Assembly (NCBI GenBank): GCA_021234155.1
Contig: JAJEKV010000073.1
Span: 1,646,001 to 1,710,000, forward strand
Reading direction: 5' to 3'
Source of the DNA: Isoetes taiwanensis
Taxonomy: Eukaryota; Streptophyta; Lycopodiopsida; Isoetales; Isoetaceae
DNA: 64,000 nt
Part shown: positions 10,841-22,793 of the stretch, one piece after another
Numbering within the stretch: position 1 is the stretch's first letter
How the letters are laid out: every line of letters begins with the position of its first letter
Made by a program: the position numbers and the translations under genes
Notes under the pieces: model-generated
What the model saw: only the letters and a program-made list of their open reading frames with translations
The model's database searches: none
What the model was told of the DNA's origin: nothing

Positions 10841-13800
10841 ACACATCATACATTGGAAGGAAGTCTCCCCTCCTTAAAGAGATAGCGTGAGATTGTAAGT
10901 CACACAGATGTTGTCATGTTCAAAGTGATTAAGTTTGAAATGACTTGTAATGTGCAATTTATAACTCTGGAATATAAGAGGTAGAGGTATAGATCAGACA
11001 TGATCATCGCTTAGGACTGTCAAAAGTGAACAGTCAAGGTTTGTGGAAGTCTCAGTGTTTCATTCGTGGTGACGAGTTCACAGTCTATCTATTTTAGAAA
11101 TCATTCTTTCTATACATACAGGTAACTGATTATATATTAAAGACAGGTATAGATATAAAGAACTTCTATTTGTTGTTATATTAGAATACAGAGTTATTAA
11201 CCTCGCACTGTTTAGTAGAAAGTCATTCTAATCATATTAACTTCTGTGTATATATCTATTATATTCTCCCTTCACTTTGCAAGTGATTTTATTACAGCCA
11301 GGCTTAATGTAATTTTGGATCTAAATTTTGTTTTCCTATTTTGTTATAATTTTAACAACTCATATATTGCTATCGTGAGTGTTTAGATGCCCCTGACATT
11401 TATAGTTACCCTTTAATAGAATTATATATTGTACTGTATTTGCCATTTTGACCTATATACTTTAATATTAATTACAGACAGACGTTCTTCATTTATTATT
11501 CATAACCTTGTTATAACATTATCTAAGTCTCGTTATTCCCTTAGGAGTTTGTGTAAGACATCATAATTATATCCTTCTATTATATTTGACTATGTGTTTA
11601 AATAGGTTTCCACTTTTGAGTATCTTTAATGTTTCCACACTCACATCTCGATCCATAGTTTACACTTAGTTGTAACTAATAGCCAGCCCTGATATGCGAG
11701 GGTTAAAGACCCTTAGAAAGTGAGACTACATTGTTGATTTAAATGTTGGTTTAATTTCAAATAAAGTTCTAAGGTGTAAAACTCCAATTGCTATATTGTT
11801 GGCTTTAAGTAACCATGGGTAAAACCTTTGTGGCGCTAAATCTAAAATCATGGATCTAAGGCTTGTATCTGATAATGCTGCACTAATACTAAAACGAGCT
11901 TTACCCCGCATGAGCACACATATTAATTCCTTAAACGGAAGCATAGAAAGCATGCCTGGTGCTTCTTGAGGCTATTATATAATGGTGGTTAAACAGGTCC
12001 TGGGCTCTTACTTGAAGTAGAAGTGCTGAATGATGGGAATAAGGAGTGGTAAGGTATCCTTAGTTTGGATGGATACTGGAGAAAATTGAAGTGACGATGG
12101 TTATAATGCGATTGAGGAAGGAGACTGGATATAGCACCATATATCTGATGGAGAAGTGGTTTATGATTATCTACCGTAGACCACGTGAAAGAGGTACTAT
12201 AGTAAGGTGGAAAACTGGATTATAAATACCCAGCTCATGAAAGGGAGATCACCTTAGAAGTGTAGGTTTCGACAATGGTGGTGAAGGTATAGAATGTCGA
12301 CCTACTTAAGTTGAGGTATGATTCGCGGAACGGTAGAGAATAATGTCGTATGAGGATGTTGATCTATAAACTATGGATTATAAAATTAGACATATATTGT
12401 GTTTGGTAAAGAGATTGATGTTCCGGAGGCGTGAAATAAGGATGCAAGATTAGAGACGACTAAGAAGACCACGTAGCCTCGTGGATATGCTAAATGACGT
12501 TGGAAATGCATGACCGTTATGCATGGTATAAATTAAGGAAATGGACACATGTTGTGTTTGCTGGGAGCATCGAGATGCCGTATAACAGACGGGAGAATAG
12601 TGTGGAAAGTAGTTTCCACATAAGGTCAAGAGAAGACGACAATTGGTAGGAACAGGCGCAACCATCGAAAAGCTGCAAGGTATGTTGGATTTTTGGTGAA
12701 GCCAGACTATGAAGGAAAGTTGACCTTCAACTAATGATACATTAGGAAGGCAAGTAATGTACCCACACAACAAGTGGGAGACAAGAGGTGCTTGAAAGTT
12801 GTTGTAAACAACGTTTCAAATATAGAGAGTTTGGAATGACACGTTGAATGTACCAAAGTCTGGAGTATGAACAAGGTAGGCGCCCAATGAACATCTCACC
12901 AAGGAGGATGTGTTCTGGACTTGGTATCGTGTGTGTATTCCGAGGAGTAACTCCGCGTTGGTATATGTGTACTAGGACCATTTAATAGTAAAACATAACT
13001 AAAAGAAGATAGGATACATACTAGAATTTTTAGTTCACATTCCATATGAATACGGAAGTAATGAAGATAAGAGTTCTTATACTAGAGATGAAACATGTCC
13101 ACAAGGAACTTAGGTTGGCATTTGCCCCTGTGGAAGTTATGACTGGAGCTTGAGGACGAAGGCAAAGTAAGGTTAGTGGTGTCGAAACCACAACATGTGT
13201 ATGGTACTAGATAACCAAGTTGGGGAATTAAGTTGGCCGCAAGTCTGAATATAGCTAGATGCCTATGTCAACAAGTTACATAGGTGTCTAGACTTAGGGT
13301 TGGTGCACACATGTTACTATATCATATAATAACAACGTAGTGGTCTTGGATGTAGGAAGGATTTAGTAGTATCAAATACTATAGTGGTGATCATATCGAG
13401 GATGTCAATTGTGATATTCAGATGTATATCATATTAAAAGATAGTAGAATATTCGTACAAGGCGAGGGAAATATTACTTGACAAGGTTTAAAGAATGAGC
13501 GTAATGATATGCTTATATACGAAGATATTGGGTTAGGTATGATTTACCAGGGATAAGCATTCGAGTTATCCCAATGGTTGGAGTTGACTATCTTAGATGG
13601 TCGTACTAAGGGAGATGAGAAGAGTTTAAATCAGTGAGAATAGCTAGAGTAAGTCTAGCATATACGGTGGTGTTACATTGAAAAACACCCCGAGGATGGT
13701 TGGAAGGGTGTCGCAATAACCGATAATGAGAGCTTAACCACTCAAAGGTTCTAGATACTAATGAATTACTTAATTGTTATAAGCTGAGAACATTTATTTG

Positions 13801-15640
13801 GTTTTGGGAATGAAAAGATGTATAAAAATATCACGTCCCCCTGATGGAAGAAAAGAAGGAGTACGATGACTTTGGCGATTATACCTTTAGGGGTAACCGA
13901 GAAGAGGCAATACATAGGAATTCTAAGTCCCGATAAAAAAAAACTCAGGACGAGGTGTATAGATCAGAAGGGGTGAGATTATATAGACCAGTAGTCCATA
14001 TATCCTAAGAGTTACCCTACTCGCGGGGAATAATTTTAAATGCTGAAGTAGAAGTTGGAGGATCCATTGCCTTTAGGCATAGACCGCTTAGAGATTATGA
14101 CTTGGAAACTCTTAAGAGGGTAAGGAATTGGATAACCATATGGCGGTTACTAACAAAGATTGAAACATTGGGTTTTCCTATTAAGAGACAAAGAGGTTGT
14201 AGTGCCTCTGCTTCATTATAAGGGAGCCAAGGATGACAACATTTGAAACTGATCAAAAACTAAAGTCCACATGATAACTTAAGAAAAATAGATTAATTGT
14301 GACTAAGCATAGTTGATATTGAGGAGACAAAGGATCCTTAGCGAAAGAAGCCTTTAGAAAAGCTCCTCATGTGGGGTAGTAGCCTTCGGAATTATGGCAT
14401 AATCCTGTGGGGGAAACATAGTTTATGTACGAGGTTAAAGTACCATGAGGCACTAAAAGAATGGTTGAAATAGCTAGAGACCCTGTTAAAATATAGGCAA
14501 CATATACAAGTCCAACATAAAGTTGGCCCCTGTCCATTTGGGAAGTAGGTGGCGTAGCCACATCATAAAGGTATATAGGCAATGGGTTTTGTTTGAAAGA
14601 ACTACCAAGGTTACACTTTAGCTAAGGTAGAGCAGAGCTCTAGCATCGTGTGATGAGGATATATGTTTATTATGTACATACTATGTACACATACGATAAA
14701 GCTCTTGGAGAGGTAATCTAAGTGGCGACACGGGGAAAGAAAGACGAGTGTACCCCAAAGTTACCGAGGAAGGATCTGGAGATATGTTCGAAATGTGCAA
14801 AGGATCGTCAATCCGTTGCATGCTAGGGTATGATGTGATAGTTGGCACTTGAAATAAATGTCAACGGCCAATAGAATGAAGCTCAAGATGATTGAGTGGA
14901 ACAGTACAATAGTATAATTCCTAGATAGATCCGACATGATCCATACCCGGATCAGGCAGAGGTGAACATCATGGGTTACGTGGAGTTGCAAGTTAGAATA
15001 TACAGGACTCGAACATGGATACAAGTCCGGGTTATATCAAATGTCGATATTGTAGGAAGACTCACAAAATACTAGGCGGGCACCTTGATGACTCCAGGTT
15101 AGGCCATGACTATGGCTTAAAGCGGATGCCACGTCATTTGAAATGCCATAACAACATCGTGACGTCATGACAGAGAAATGTAATGACTAACATTTCTAGG
15201 ATGTAGGACAACATTGAAGCATGACCCCCAATGGTAGGTGGGTTAACATCATAGGGGCCATATGATAGCGGCTTAGAAGCCACAAGACGGTTAACGAATA
15301 CATAAAGGAGTAAATGGATTGGTGACTCTACTGAATGAAGGTCACAACCAAAGGGTGAAGGGTGTACGCTATGGCAGGCGTAAGGATCGGAATACTGAAA
15401 ATCGAGAAGAAGAGGAGGAATAAAAGACCCTTATTAATGATATCTAGCGACCTGGATAGGAAGGTTATTACCTAACATGAAGGGTGGTCATTGCTAATAT
15501 ACAAAGGTAGACTTGCGGCTTGAAAGACAACAAGAGCTGAAAAACTCTTTAAAGATTTGGTGCATGGCGTAGGGAAGAAGACTTCCATGTCCTAAGACAA
15601 GATGGTGAATTGAATTCACCAAGGACATTTTTAATAAATA

Positions 15641-15745
15641 GATAGATAGATAGCATTTATACATCATGCCACATTGGCAGCGTCCATGAGGACATATGAC
15701 GGACCCCCAGAGACTTGAACACAAGATCTCTGAATAGAGGAGGCC
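15641..15745 (-). mobile_element. SINE copy A with short (TATC)n tail
   Basis: Read on the minus strand, a tRNA-like B box (GTGTTCAAGTCTCTGG) is followed by a body ending ...GGACGCTGCC...GTGGCATGATG and a tail of three TATC units. The body resembles the SINE copies at 35.1 and 45.3 kb. The sequence is diverged and its 5' end is unclear. Confidence 0.55.
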
Positions 15746-16755
15746 TATCTTGAGGGGTCTTTGGGTGGTACTGTCCTTTGGGATATTCACATAACCCCTT
15801 GGAATATGTAAGTTCATTTGTGGAACTTAACGCCATTTGGGCACTAAAGGAATGGTTGGAAATACTTTGCCCCAACCATATCTAGATACCCTAGAAGGAG
15901 GTGACTAGTCAACAATGGTTGGATGCCACTTGACCCTTACAGTGGAAGAACCCCAAAAGAGGGTAGGCTGATGTCAATCTGACAGATGCGTGGCGCAGAT
16001 AATTAATCACAGCCATATAGGCGGTGAGGTTTGGCACAAAATAATACTAGAGTTTGTACCCGAGATTAATTAGAATAAAGTGTTGACATTGTTGTGGGGG
16101 TTCTAACACAAGCACTTACTACGTGTATGTTGACAGAGTATGTATCGCGATCTGGGGAAGTGGTCCATAAGAAGAACACGACATTGAGAAGAAGTATTGA
16201 AGGGTGGTAGGATCAAAGGAATCCAAACCCATGGTCTAGAGGGGTGCTGCATGGCAGTCCCTAGTTGGTTGGGCGAAGAAAGATCCTTTCTCTAGGAAAT
16301 GAAACGAGTCAAGGCATAGACACTAGAGAGAAACAACGTTAATTGTAATTATGTCTATAAGATATTTCTTAACCCTTAATATATAACGTTGAATAAGGTC
16401 TAGTATAAAGCATATGGATGTAGTATAGATTGAATTATGGCAAGGCTCGAAGAAATTTTGTTATCAAGGCATTTACCAAAGGAAAAAAATATTTAAAGCT
16501 ATAGGTCTAGGAACGTCGATAACTGGACATTATTATCATCGCCTAAAGAATATCCCAGGTGAGTAGTGGATTAGAATCCAACTTGGAAGTTTCTATCTTA
16601 CTTCGAGGAATTCCCTTCCATCACTCAGCGTGAACGTATGTCGATATGGTTGCGGAGACATTCCGTAATGATGATAATAACTCCTAAGTGATTTCTAGCT
16701 CACCATGGTTGCACAAGTCCGGCGGATAAACGAGACTATTGTTATCGCTAAAAGA

Positions 16756-16825
16756 AGGCTTACCCTGTTGGTAAAGGATTTGGCTGTGTGCTGGGAGGTC
16801 AAGGGTTCAAGTCTAGCGTAGTACA
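16756..16825 (+). other. tRNA-like pol III promoter sequence
   Basis: An A-box-like run (taccctgttggtaaagga, from 16761) is followed about 40 bp later by a good B box, gggttcaagtc (16803-16813). This looks like a decayed tRNA or SINE head. It is not a foldable tRNA as read. Confidence 0.4.
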
Positions 16826-16892
16826 CAATGCAAAGAAAACAAAATATCACAGATGTATAAGAAATATGTGAAATGTACATATTACATTCAAG

Positions 16893-16975
16893 AGAGCTTG
16901 GTGTGGTGGTAAGCACCTAGGCTTGGAGTTGAGAGGTCATGTGTTCAAATTTGGGTCGGGGTGCCAAAAAAATAT
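16893..16975 (+). mobile_element. tRNA-derived SINE-like sequence with A-rich tail
   Basis: gcttggtgtggtggtaagca (from 16896) resembles an A box, gtgttcaaatttgg (16941-16954) a B box, and an A run follows at about 16966. The order of pol III boxes then oligo(A) is that of a minimal SINE. It lies about 130 bp after another tRNA-like sequence, inside the LTR element. Confidence 0.45.
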
Positions 16976-17418
16976 GTATATAAAAAAAAAATACTAAAAT
17001 TTTTATACGGCGGAAATACGCATTTTATACGGTCGGGCGCCGATGGCATTATACGTGTTTCTACTGGCGGGTTGGATTTCGACCCACTTTTTCGCCATTT
17101 AAATGTCGGATATGGATGTCCCTAGGGTATTTGGACCATGCCCGACGCGCTGGAGCAAAAATCGCCTCAATCCGAGTTACCTTGAGAAAGTTATGGCCTC
17201 CGGAAGGAAGGGACTGCATTCTGCCGAAACTGAACATAACTTCATCCTAATATTTTAATTTTTTTCTTCTTAACTAGCTCAATCCTCTCATACTTAGGCC
17301 AAAACTCATCCCTACTGATGGATTTGGTGTACTTTTCCTACACTGGAGGTCTTCTACTATCTAACGGTCTAACGAGTTAGACATGGCCAGTGCTATGATT
17401 TGGTCCACCAAAATCATG

Positions 17419-17430
17419 GCTCTGATACCA
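17419..17430 (-). other. Primer-binding site, initiator tRNA-Met
   Basis: The minus strand reads TGGTATCAGAGC, complementary to the 3' end of plant initiator tRNA-Met. It is separated by one base from the LTR end. It fixes the element's orientation as right to left. Confidence 0.95.
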
Positions 17431-17431
17431 C

Positions 17432-18999
17432 TGTGACGCTCCCTGAATATATACGGCGCTCCGGACGTATACATACAGGGACTTCCCCCTCCCATGGCAA
17501 TCAGCTCACCATGAGCAGGGCCCTCCGTCTAACTCGGACCATCCGTAGAGAGATGCCCGGGTGAAGGACACAGAGGTGTCATTCGGCCCGGGACTCCTAA
17601 GTTGCGGAAACGTGAATACATGTTAGCACACAACATAAATCATATATAAATAACCACCACGAAGGGTGGCACATCCATCCGAGTACTAACGACAAAGAAT
17701 ATGCATCTAATCCTAAGGAAAACACCCCAAAACCCCAGGTTCTACCCCGGCTCAGACTCCAGTGAGGATCGACTGACGGCTAGGTCTCAAGAGATCAGCA
17801 GACCGAATCTTGGCATGGCGTTGGCTGGCATAGAACATCGGCTAGGGTTGTCCACTCCATCCGCCCCTCATGTGCACACTTTGCAGATGAGTCGAATCAT
17901 GCTATGGCATCACTATAGCCTTCCGGAGACGCAGACTCAAGGTATCACCCTTCGAGCCTACGCCAGGGTTCATGAAGCCCTGGTCCGATGAGGCAGGTCA
18001 GGGAAGTGTCACCTTCTAGGATCGCAGCGGTTCCATGGGTGAGCTAGAGAATACGTGCCGCATCAGCGACCCCCGCATCCATACCCGACTTACTCACCCT
18101 AAATCTACTCAAAGTACAGGATGCCCCATACGGGTCACACCTCTGCACCCAGGGAGTGTCAGACCCACTACGTGACCGGCTATCAAGCCTAGCCCACTGT
18201 AGGAGTCCCAGGAGCCTTGTATGTTCGTGCAAGACCCCACCCCCACTTCACCACTGCGTCCCTTCTCTGGTGCTAAGCAATCCCATAGCATCCATGACTC
18301 GGTGGTCCCTTGTGCACAGGCCGCAGATAATGGGAAATACAGGGATCTACCTAGGAGCATACTAATAAACATGGCTCAGAGGTCTCTACCCCCCTTAATT
18401 CCCCCATTTCAAGAGTAATACTATGCAAAGAACTATCAATCCATCATTTAAGAGCAAGTACAGAATCAGAGATAAGGAGAACTCACCTTTGCAATCAAGG
18501 GTTAGTTCCTACAGGTAAAGCATAGAGAACACAAAGAAATAGAAGAAATACACACAACAAGTGCCCAACAGGGGCGCTACCCTACGGATAACACAGCTAA
18601 GCTACAGACTAACCATCGAATCGGGCTTGGGATGGCTCCATCTCGATTTGCTGAAGGGTGCATGGCTGCTACTCCTCCTCCTCCATCTCCCATTGCTCCT
18701 AATTCGAATTGGGGCACAAAAGCCCTAATTTGAGTGTCCAAAATGGAAACCCTGCCTTGCCCAATCGATTTGGGCCAGGTGTCATGTCATTAATTAACTA
18801 ATTTGGTATTTTAGCCCTTTTTAATATTAGGATAAGCCCTAAATTCGAATTAGGGTTTTGGGTTAGGTTTCCACCTTTATAATTTAATTATTAACATAGT
18901 TAACCTTAGCTTATGAATAATTAATGTGCCATTAATTATTCATAGTGACGTGTCATGTATTTATACTTAAATAGGCGTATAAATATGTGGAACGTCACA
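17432..18999 (-). repeat. 5' LTR (right copy), complete
   Basis: 1568 bp with TGTGACG...CGTCACA termini, which are themselves inverted. Immediately to the right, the interrupted gypsy pol frame begins at 19000. As the 5' LTR it should carry the promoter; I could not place a TATA box with confidence. Confidence 0.95.
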
Positions 19000-20724
19000 G
19001 CAACTACATTTAATTTGTCTAGCGTATATACTATCTCGAAGTCATATTCTTCGAGAAATTCCATCCATCGCCTCTGCCTCAAATTGACGAGCAGTAGCAT
19101 TTTGATATACTGGAGGCTTTAGTGATCAGTATCTAACTGAAATTTCCTGTCAAACAAGTAGTGCCTCCACATGCTACATTTATCTTCTTAGAGTCATAGG
19201 CTACTACTCCTCTTTCTTGCATGGGAACTCCACGCGTTGTTAGTTTACTTGCATCTGTTGCTACAAGCTTATCCTTGCTTGGATCTGGTAGGGTGAGTAC
19301 TGGCGTTGTTGTCAAGGCTTCTTTGAGCTTTTCGAAGGAAGCTTGAACATTCTCTAGCAAACGTGCCACCCAATCCTTTACTTTCTTATTCTTAGCGAGG
19401 TCCGATAAGGGGGATGCCTACTTGGCAAAGTCCTTTACAAACTTTAGTTAGTAGCTCGCTTAGCCAAGAAAGCTTCTCACTTTGGGGACATTCTTTCATG
19501 CTGGCCAGTCTACTATGGCTTCTATTTTTTTCAGGTCAGGGGAGATTCCCGCTGCTATGACCACATGCCCCAAATATTTCACTCTACATGTTGCAAAATG
19601 GCATGGAGAATTTAGCATAGACGATGTCATCTTAGCTTTTCTAGAACTGTCCTTTAAGTGTATCACATGCTCTTCTATAGAATTGCTATAGATGAGAATG
19701 TCATCGAATAAAAATGATGACAAATTTGTCTAAGAAATCCATGAAGATGTCACTCATCAAGCACATGAAAGTCACTAGAGCATTTGATAGGCCAAAGGGC
19801 ATAACTGTAAAATCATAGTGCCCATACTACATTCTGAAAGTGGTCTTATGAATGCCTTCTTCCTTGATGCAAATCTGCTGATAGACTGACCTTAGGTCAA
19901 TTTTGTAGAAGACTCTTGCTCCTTGGAGTTGATCCATTAGGTCATCAGCTCTTGGCCATGTATACTTATTCTTTATCGTTTGCTTATTGAGCTAATGATA
20001 ATCAATGCACATTCTTAGACTTCCATCTTCCTTCTTTACAAAAAGAATGGGAGCTCCAAAGGGCTATAGACTTGGCCGAATGAACGCAAGCTCTAGCAAT
20101 TCCTGCAATTTCTTCTTTAGCTCTGCTAGCTCTGGGTTGCCCATCCTATAGGAAGCCTTGCTAGTCGACTTAGTATCTGATGCAAGAGTGATTCTCACAC
20201 TCCATGCCTCTATAGGGAGGTAATTCACAAATTTCATCTGGAAAGAGGTCATGAAATTCTTTAATCAGTTTAACAATTTGCTTAGGTAATTGCTTTGAAT
20301 TTGTATCCTCCTTCTCATACTTAAGGTTTGGACCAACGGCTTCTAGTCTAAGGATATATTCAACCTCATCCTTTATGCGGCATCTACGCCGTGCTTTAAT
20401 GATATACATTGCAGTATAAAAGCAATTTCCTTACCTTTGACCACAAAGCGATTGCCATTAGATGTCGCGATTAATATCTCATGCTTATCACAGTCGATCA
20501 TTGCTTTTGCCAACTTCAAGAACTCCGTACCAACTATGAAGTCATACTTGCCAATGTCCATAACTTTGGCGCTGATGCTTAACTTTGCTCTATCTATCTC
20601 TCTACTTAAGGTGGTGCTGAGGTTGACTGTTGTTCCTTTAATGTTGCGAATTGCTTCATCTTGCCATAAATACCTCCTAGGTTTAGACGTAAGAGTCTTA
20701 CTCTTAAAGATGTCTACCATCTAG
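19000..20724 (-). pseudogene. Older Ty3/gypsy pol remnant: protease, RT, RNase H
   Basis: Minus-strand frames, broken by stops and frameshifts, spell out a gypsy polyprotein. From right to left these are the retropepsin C-terminus (KYDFIVGTEFLKLAKAMIDC, within 20373-20720), the linker [17 protein letters not shown], and reverse transcriptase pieces including RMCIDY followed by a stop and MPFGLSNA. Next come the catalytic DDILIYSNS (about 19690-19720, in a different frame from the preceding motif), YLGHVV, the connection SFEKLKEALTTTPVLTLPDP, and the RNase H end LRQRRWMEFLEEYDFEIVYT. The frame is cut after NVVA, where DALSR would normally follow, by the LTR of the 9-19 kb element. Integrase is not seen on the far side. 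Gag is absent. The remnant is inactive. Confidence 0.93.
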
Positions 20725-20800
20725 GAGATGCAAAGTTATGTTACATAAATCCTATGACCAAAAGATTTTGTCGACATCACATTTCACAAGGCACCCAAAA

Positions 20801-21480
20801 TTAAAACTCTACATGGTTTTTCCCATGGTTATGACTATAAAACCATTTTACAAAACCAATACATGTTTGTGGGTTGATATCGTTAAAAACCATATGTGGC
20901 TAAACTAATGGGTTCTCTTGTGAGGTTTGTTAAGATGGTTAGATGAATGGGCTTCTTTGTAGAGTTTGTCAACATGGTATTACATGTTGGTAAATGAATG
21001 TAGTATATTATACCGTTTTGAGGGTATGGTTTGTTCATGTGGTATAACATAAAGGTTGTGGATGTGGTTTAATATGGTGTTGCATGTGATTCTATAATAT
21101 GGTTCATTATTGTGGTAAACTGACATGACTAAATGTCATGGTAAATACACTAGTCATGCCATGGTAAATGCACATGGTTTGCAATGTGTTAGAAATTACT
21201 ATCAATCTTAAGTGTATTTGTTTGTTCCAAATATGCATGGTTTTATTATGGTCATTTATAAACCAACGATAAACTAATAATGATAATTAGTAAACCAATA
21301 ATGATAACCAGTAACGTGATTTATTAACCAATAACGATACGAAAATTAATATCTTATTAACCAATAATGATAACCAAAACTAATAATGAGTAACCACTAA
21401 TAATAACCAGCAATGTCATTTATAAACCAATAATGATAACCAGTAACATTAAATTGTTTGAAGCATTCAAAGTTTAGTAG
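20801..21480. repeat. Left subterminal array of element 1
   Basis: AT-rich DNA with many irregular copies of ATGGTT/TGTGGT and, further in, aaccaataatgataaccag-type units. Motif orientation changes along the array, as in the transposase-binding subterminal regions of CACTA elements. There is no coding potential. Confidence 0.6.
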
Positions 21481-21984
21481 ACTAATTGCAAATGGTTTCT
21501 TAAGTAGGACTGTAGTGCCTTCTAAAAAAAATTAGGGAGCAAGGGGATTTGAACCCCAACCATTTCCAAAACTCTTAAAGAATGATAAATTTATTTCCAG
21601 AAATATGCAGCAGCTGCTTTGAGTGCTCCAAATTTTGAGCTAATACTGCACGATACTGCAAAAAACAAGGATACATAAAACAAAACATGCAACAAAACTT
21701 AAAAAAAGAATGAATGATCAAAATGTTTGGGCCAACCATTCTGGATCCTTGAATATGTTAAGAAAATGCTTGAAATGCTTGAAACTGCAAAGACATAAGC
21801 TATAACCCTTTACTTGTAGCAGATGAAGTGTTTATAAGAGTAGAAGTTGTTCACCTGTCAAAGCAGATATTTGGCCATTGCTACAAATGCAGAATCAGTG
21901 AAAAAGCTGATCTACACTACATGTTTAAATAAAAAATAATAAGAAGGGAAGCCTCTGTTTATATTTTATAAGATATCCATGCAG
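21481..21984. other. Unassigned; one tRNA 3'-half-like sequence
   Basis: The minus strand at 21533-21556 reads GGGGTTCAAATCCCC with a following acceptor-like run, then a T run that could terminate pol III. No 5' half is visible, so it is not called as a tRNA. Nothing else is recognised. Confidence 0.4.
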
Positions 21985-22764
21985 TAAGATCTTCAAATCT
22001 CAATGCGAAGTCCTCTCCGTCCTGCATGCAAAATAGATCTGTGAAACTATTCAACATAAGTTGTGCTGTAACATAGCCAGCAGAACAAAGTGCTCCATGC
22101 AAAACTTCAAATCTGCAATATGAAAACTAGATAAGACAGTATATCCATGCAGCCTGCATGCAACCTAGATCCCATACCTTGCTTTTGCACTTTGTCTGAT
22201 TAAATCCATTAGCTCGCTCAACAAATCAGATGCTTGCGTATTAGAAAGACCACAAGTTACAATACCAAGCAAACAAGCAAAAGCTTCTCGTGTGCTCAAG
22301 TCAATATGTGCAACAAAGCTCTTAACCCACACCAGATGATCACAATACAGTTTTGCAAATCTCTATTACAATGCCAGTATTAGTCTATCCTGCAAATTAT
22401 TCAAGTGGCTATTGAGAACAACACGAACTTTCGTGATTACCTTGGGATCTTTAGAGGCAAGGGCAAGGAGTGCTTTTGATGCAGATGCATGCAGTTCAGT
22501 TGTCCCATCATATGCCATTCCATGCTCTAGTAGAAGACAAAAGTGGTCTTCTGCCAGTTCAAGATCCTGCTGCTTATCTTCCAGTCTGGCCATTTCTTCT
22601 TCATAGCAGTTCAAAACAAACTCAATCATTGCTACGTAGACTTTAGGTTGGAAGAACAATGCACGTTCGCCAAGTTCTGCAGGTTCAAGAATTGCTGGCT
22701 TCTGCTGACATATGCAGGTTATCATGTCCTCAATGGTAGGATATTTTATCTTCGTTGGAGCCAA
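21985..22764 (-). pseudogene. ECM29: Fragment of proteasome adaptor ECM29, three partial exons
   Basis: ECM29 is a HEAT-repeat protein that ties the 26S proteasome's regulatory and core particles together. Exon 1 (22441-22764) contains KYPTIEDMITCICQQKPAIL and then HFCLLLEHGMAYDGTTELHA and SKALLALASKDPK, ending at a gt donor. Exon 2 (22178-22362) reads RFAKLYCDHLVWVKSFVAHI, then DLSTREAFACLLGIVTCGLS. Exon 3 starts at 22021 after tgcatgcag with DGEDFALRFED and then diverges. The order and wording match the middle of plant ECM29, a protein of well over 1,500 residues; only about 175 are here. Introns are retained, so the fragment was copied as DNA. No frame-breaking lesion is seen inside the exons. 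Confidence 0.85.
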
Positions 22765-22793
22765 GGGTTAGGGTAGGATATTTTATCTTCGTT
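22737..22793. repeat. 20-bp direct repeat at the ECM29 fragment edge
   Basis: taggatattttatcttcgtt occurs at 22737-22756 and 22774-22793, separated by 17 bp. It sits where ECM29 homology ends, as expected from template switching or filler synthesis at a capture junction. Confidence 0.8.

Larger units (their letters stand above)
10841..17418 (-). other. LTR element interior without recognisable gag-pol
   Basis: About 6.6 kb. All open frames are short (up to ~107 codons) and none shows protease, reverse transcriptase, RNase H or integrase motifs. The leader side (16980-17410) contains a GC-rich stretch typical of gypsy 5' leaders. SINE-like sequences are embedded at 15.64 and 16.76-16.97 kb. 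The lack of coding capacity beside well-preserved LTRs suggests a derivative that moves with enzymes supplied in trans. Confidence 0.7.
9207..18999 (-). mobile_element. LTR retrotransposon, non-autonomous, minus strand
   Basis: Two direct repeats (9207-10780 and 17432-18999) flank 6.65 kb. Orientation is fixed by a primer-binding site complementary to the 3' end of initiator tRNA-Met next to the right LTR, and a polypurine tract next to the left LTR. The element therefore reads right to left. LTRs begin TGTGACG and end CGTCACA. The LTRs differ by scattered substitutions and two small indels, so insertion was fairly recent, yet the interior has no gag-pol frame over about 110 codons. This resembles a large retrotransposon derivative (LARD) mobilised by an autonomous Ty3/gypsy partner. 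The terminal ~16 bp of the left LTR is replaced, so no target-site duplication can be read. Confidence 0.9.

Noticed and set aside
21533-21556. tRNA gene
   Set aside because: Only a T-arm-like sequence followed by a T run; no 5' half or D arm.
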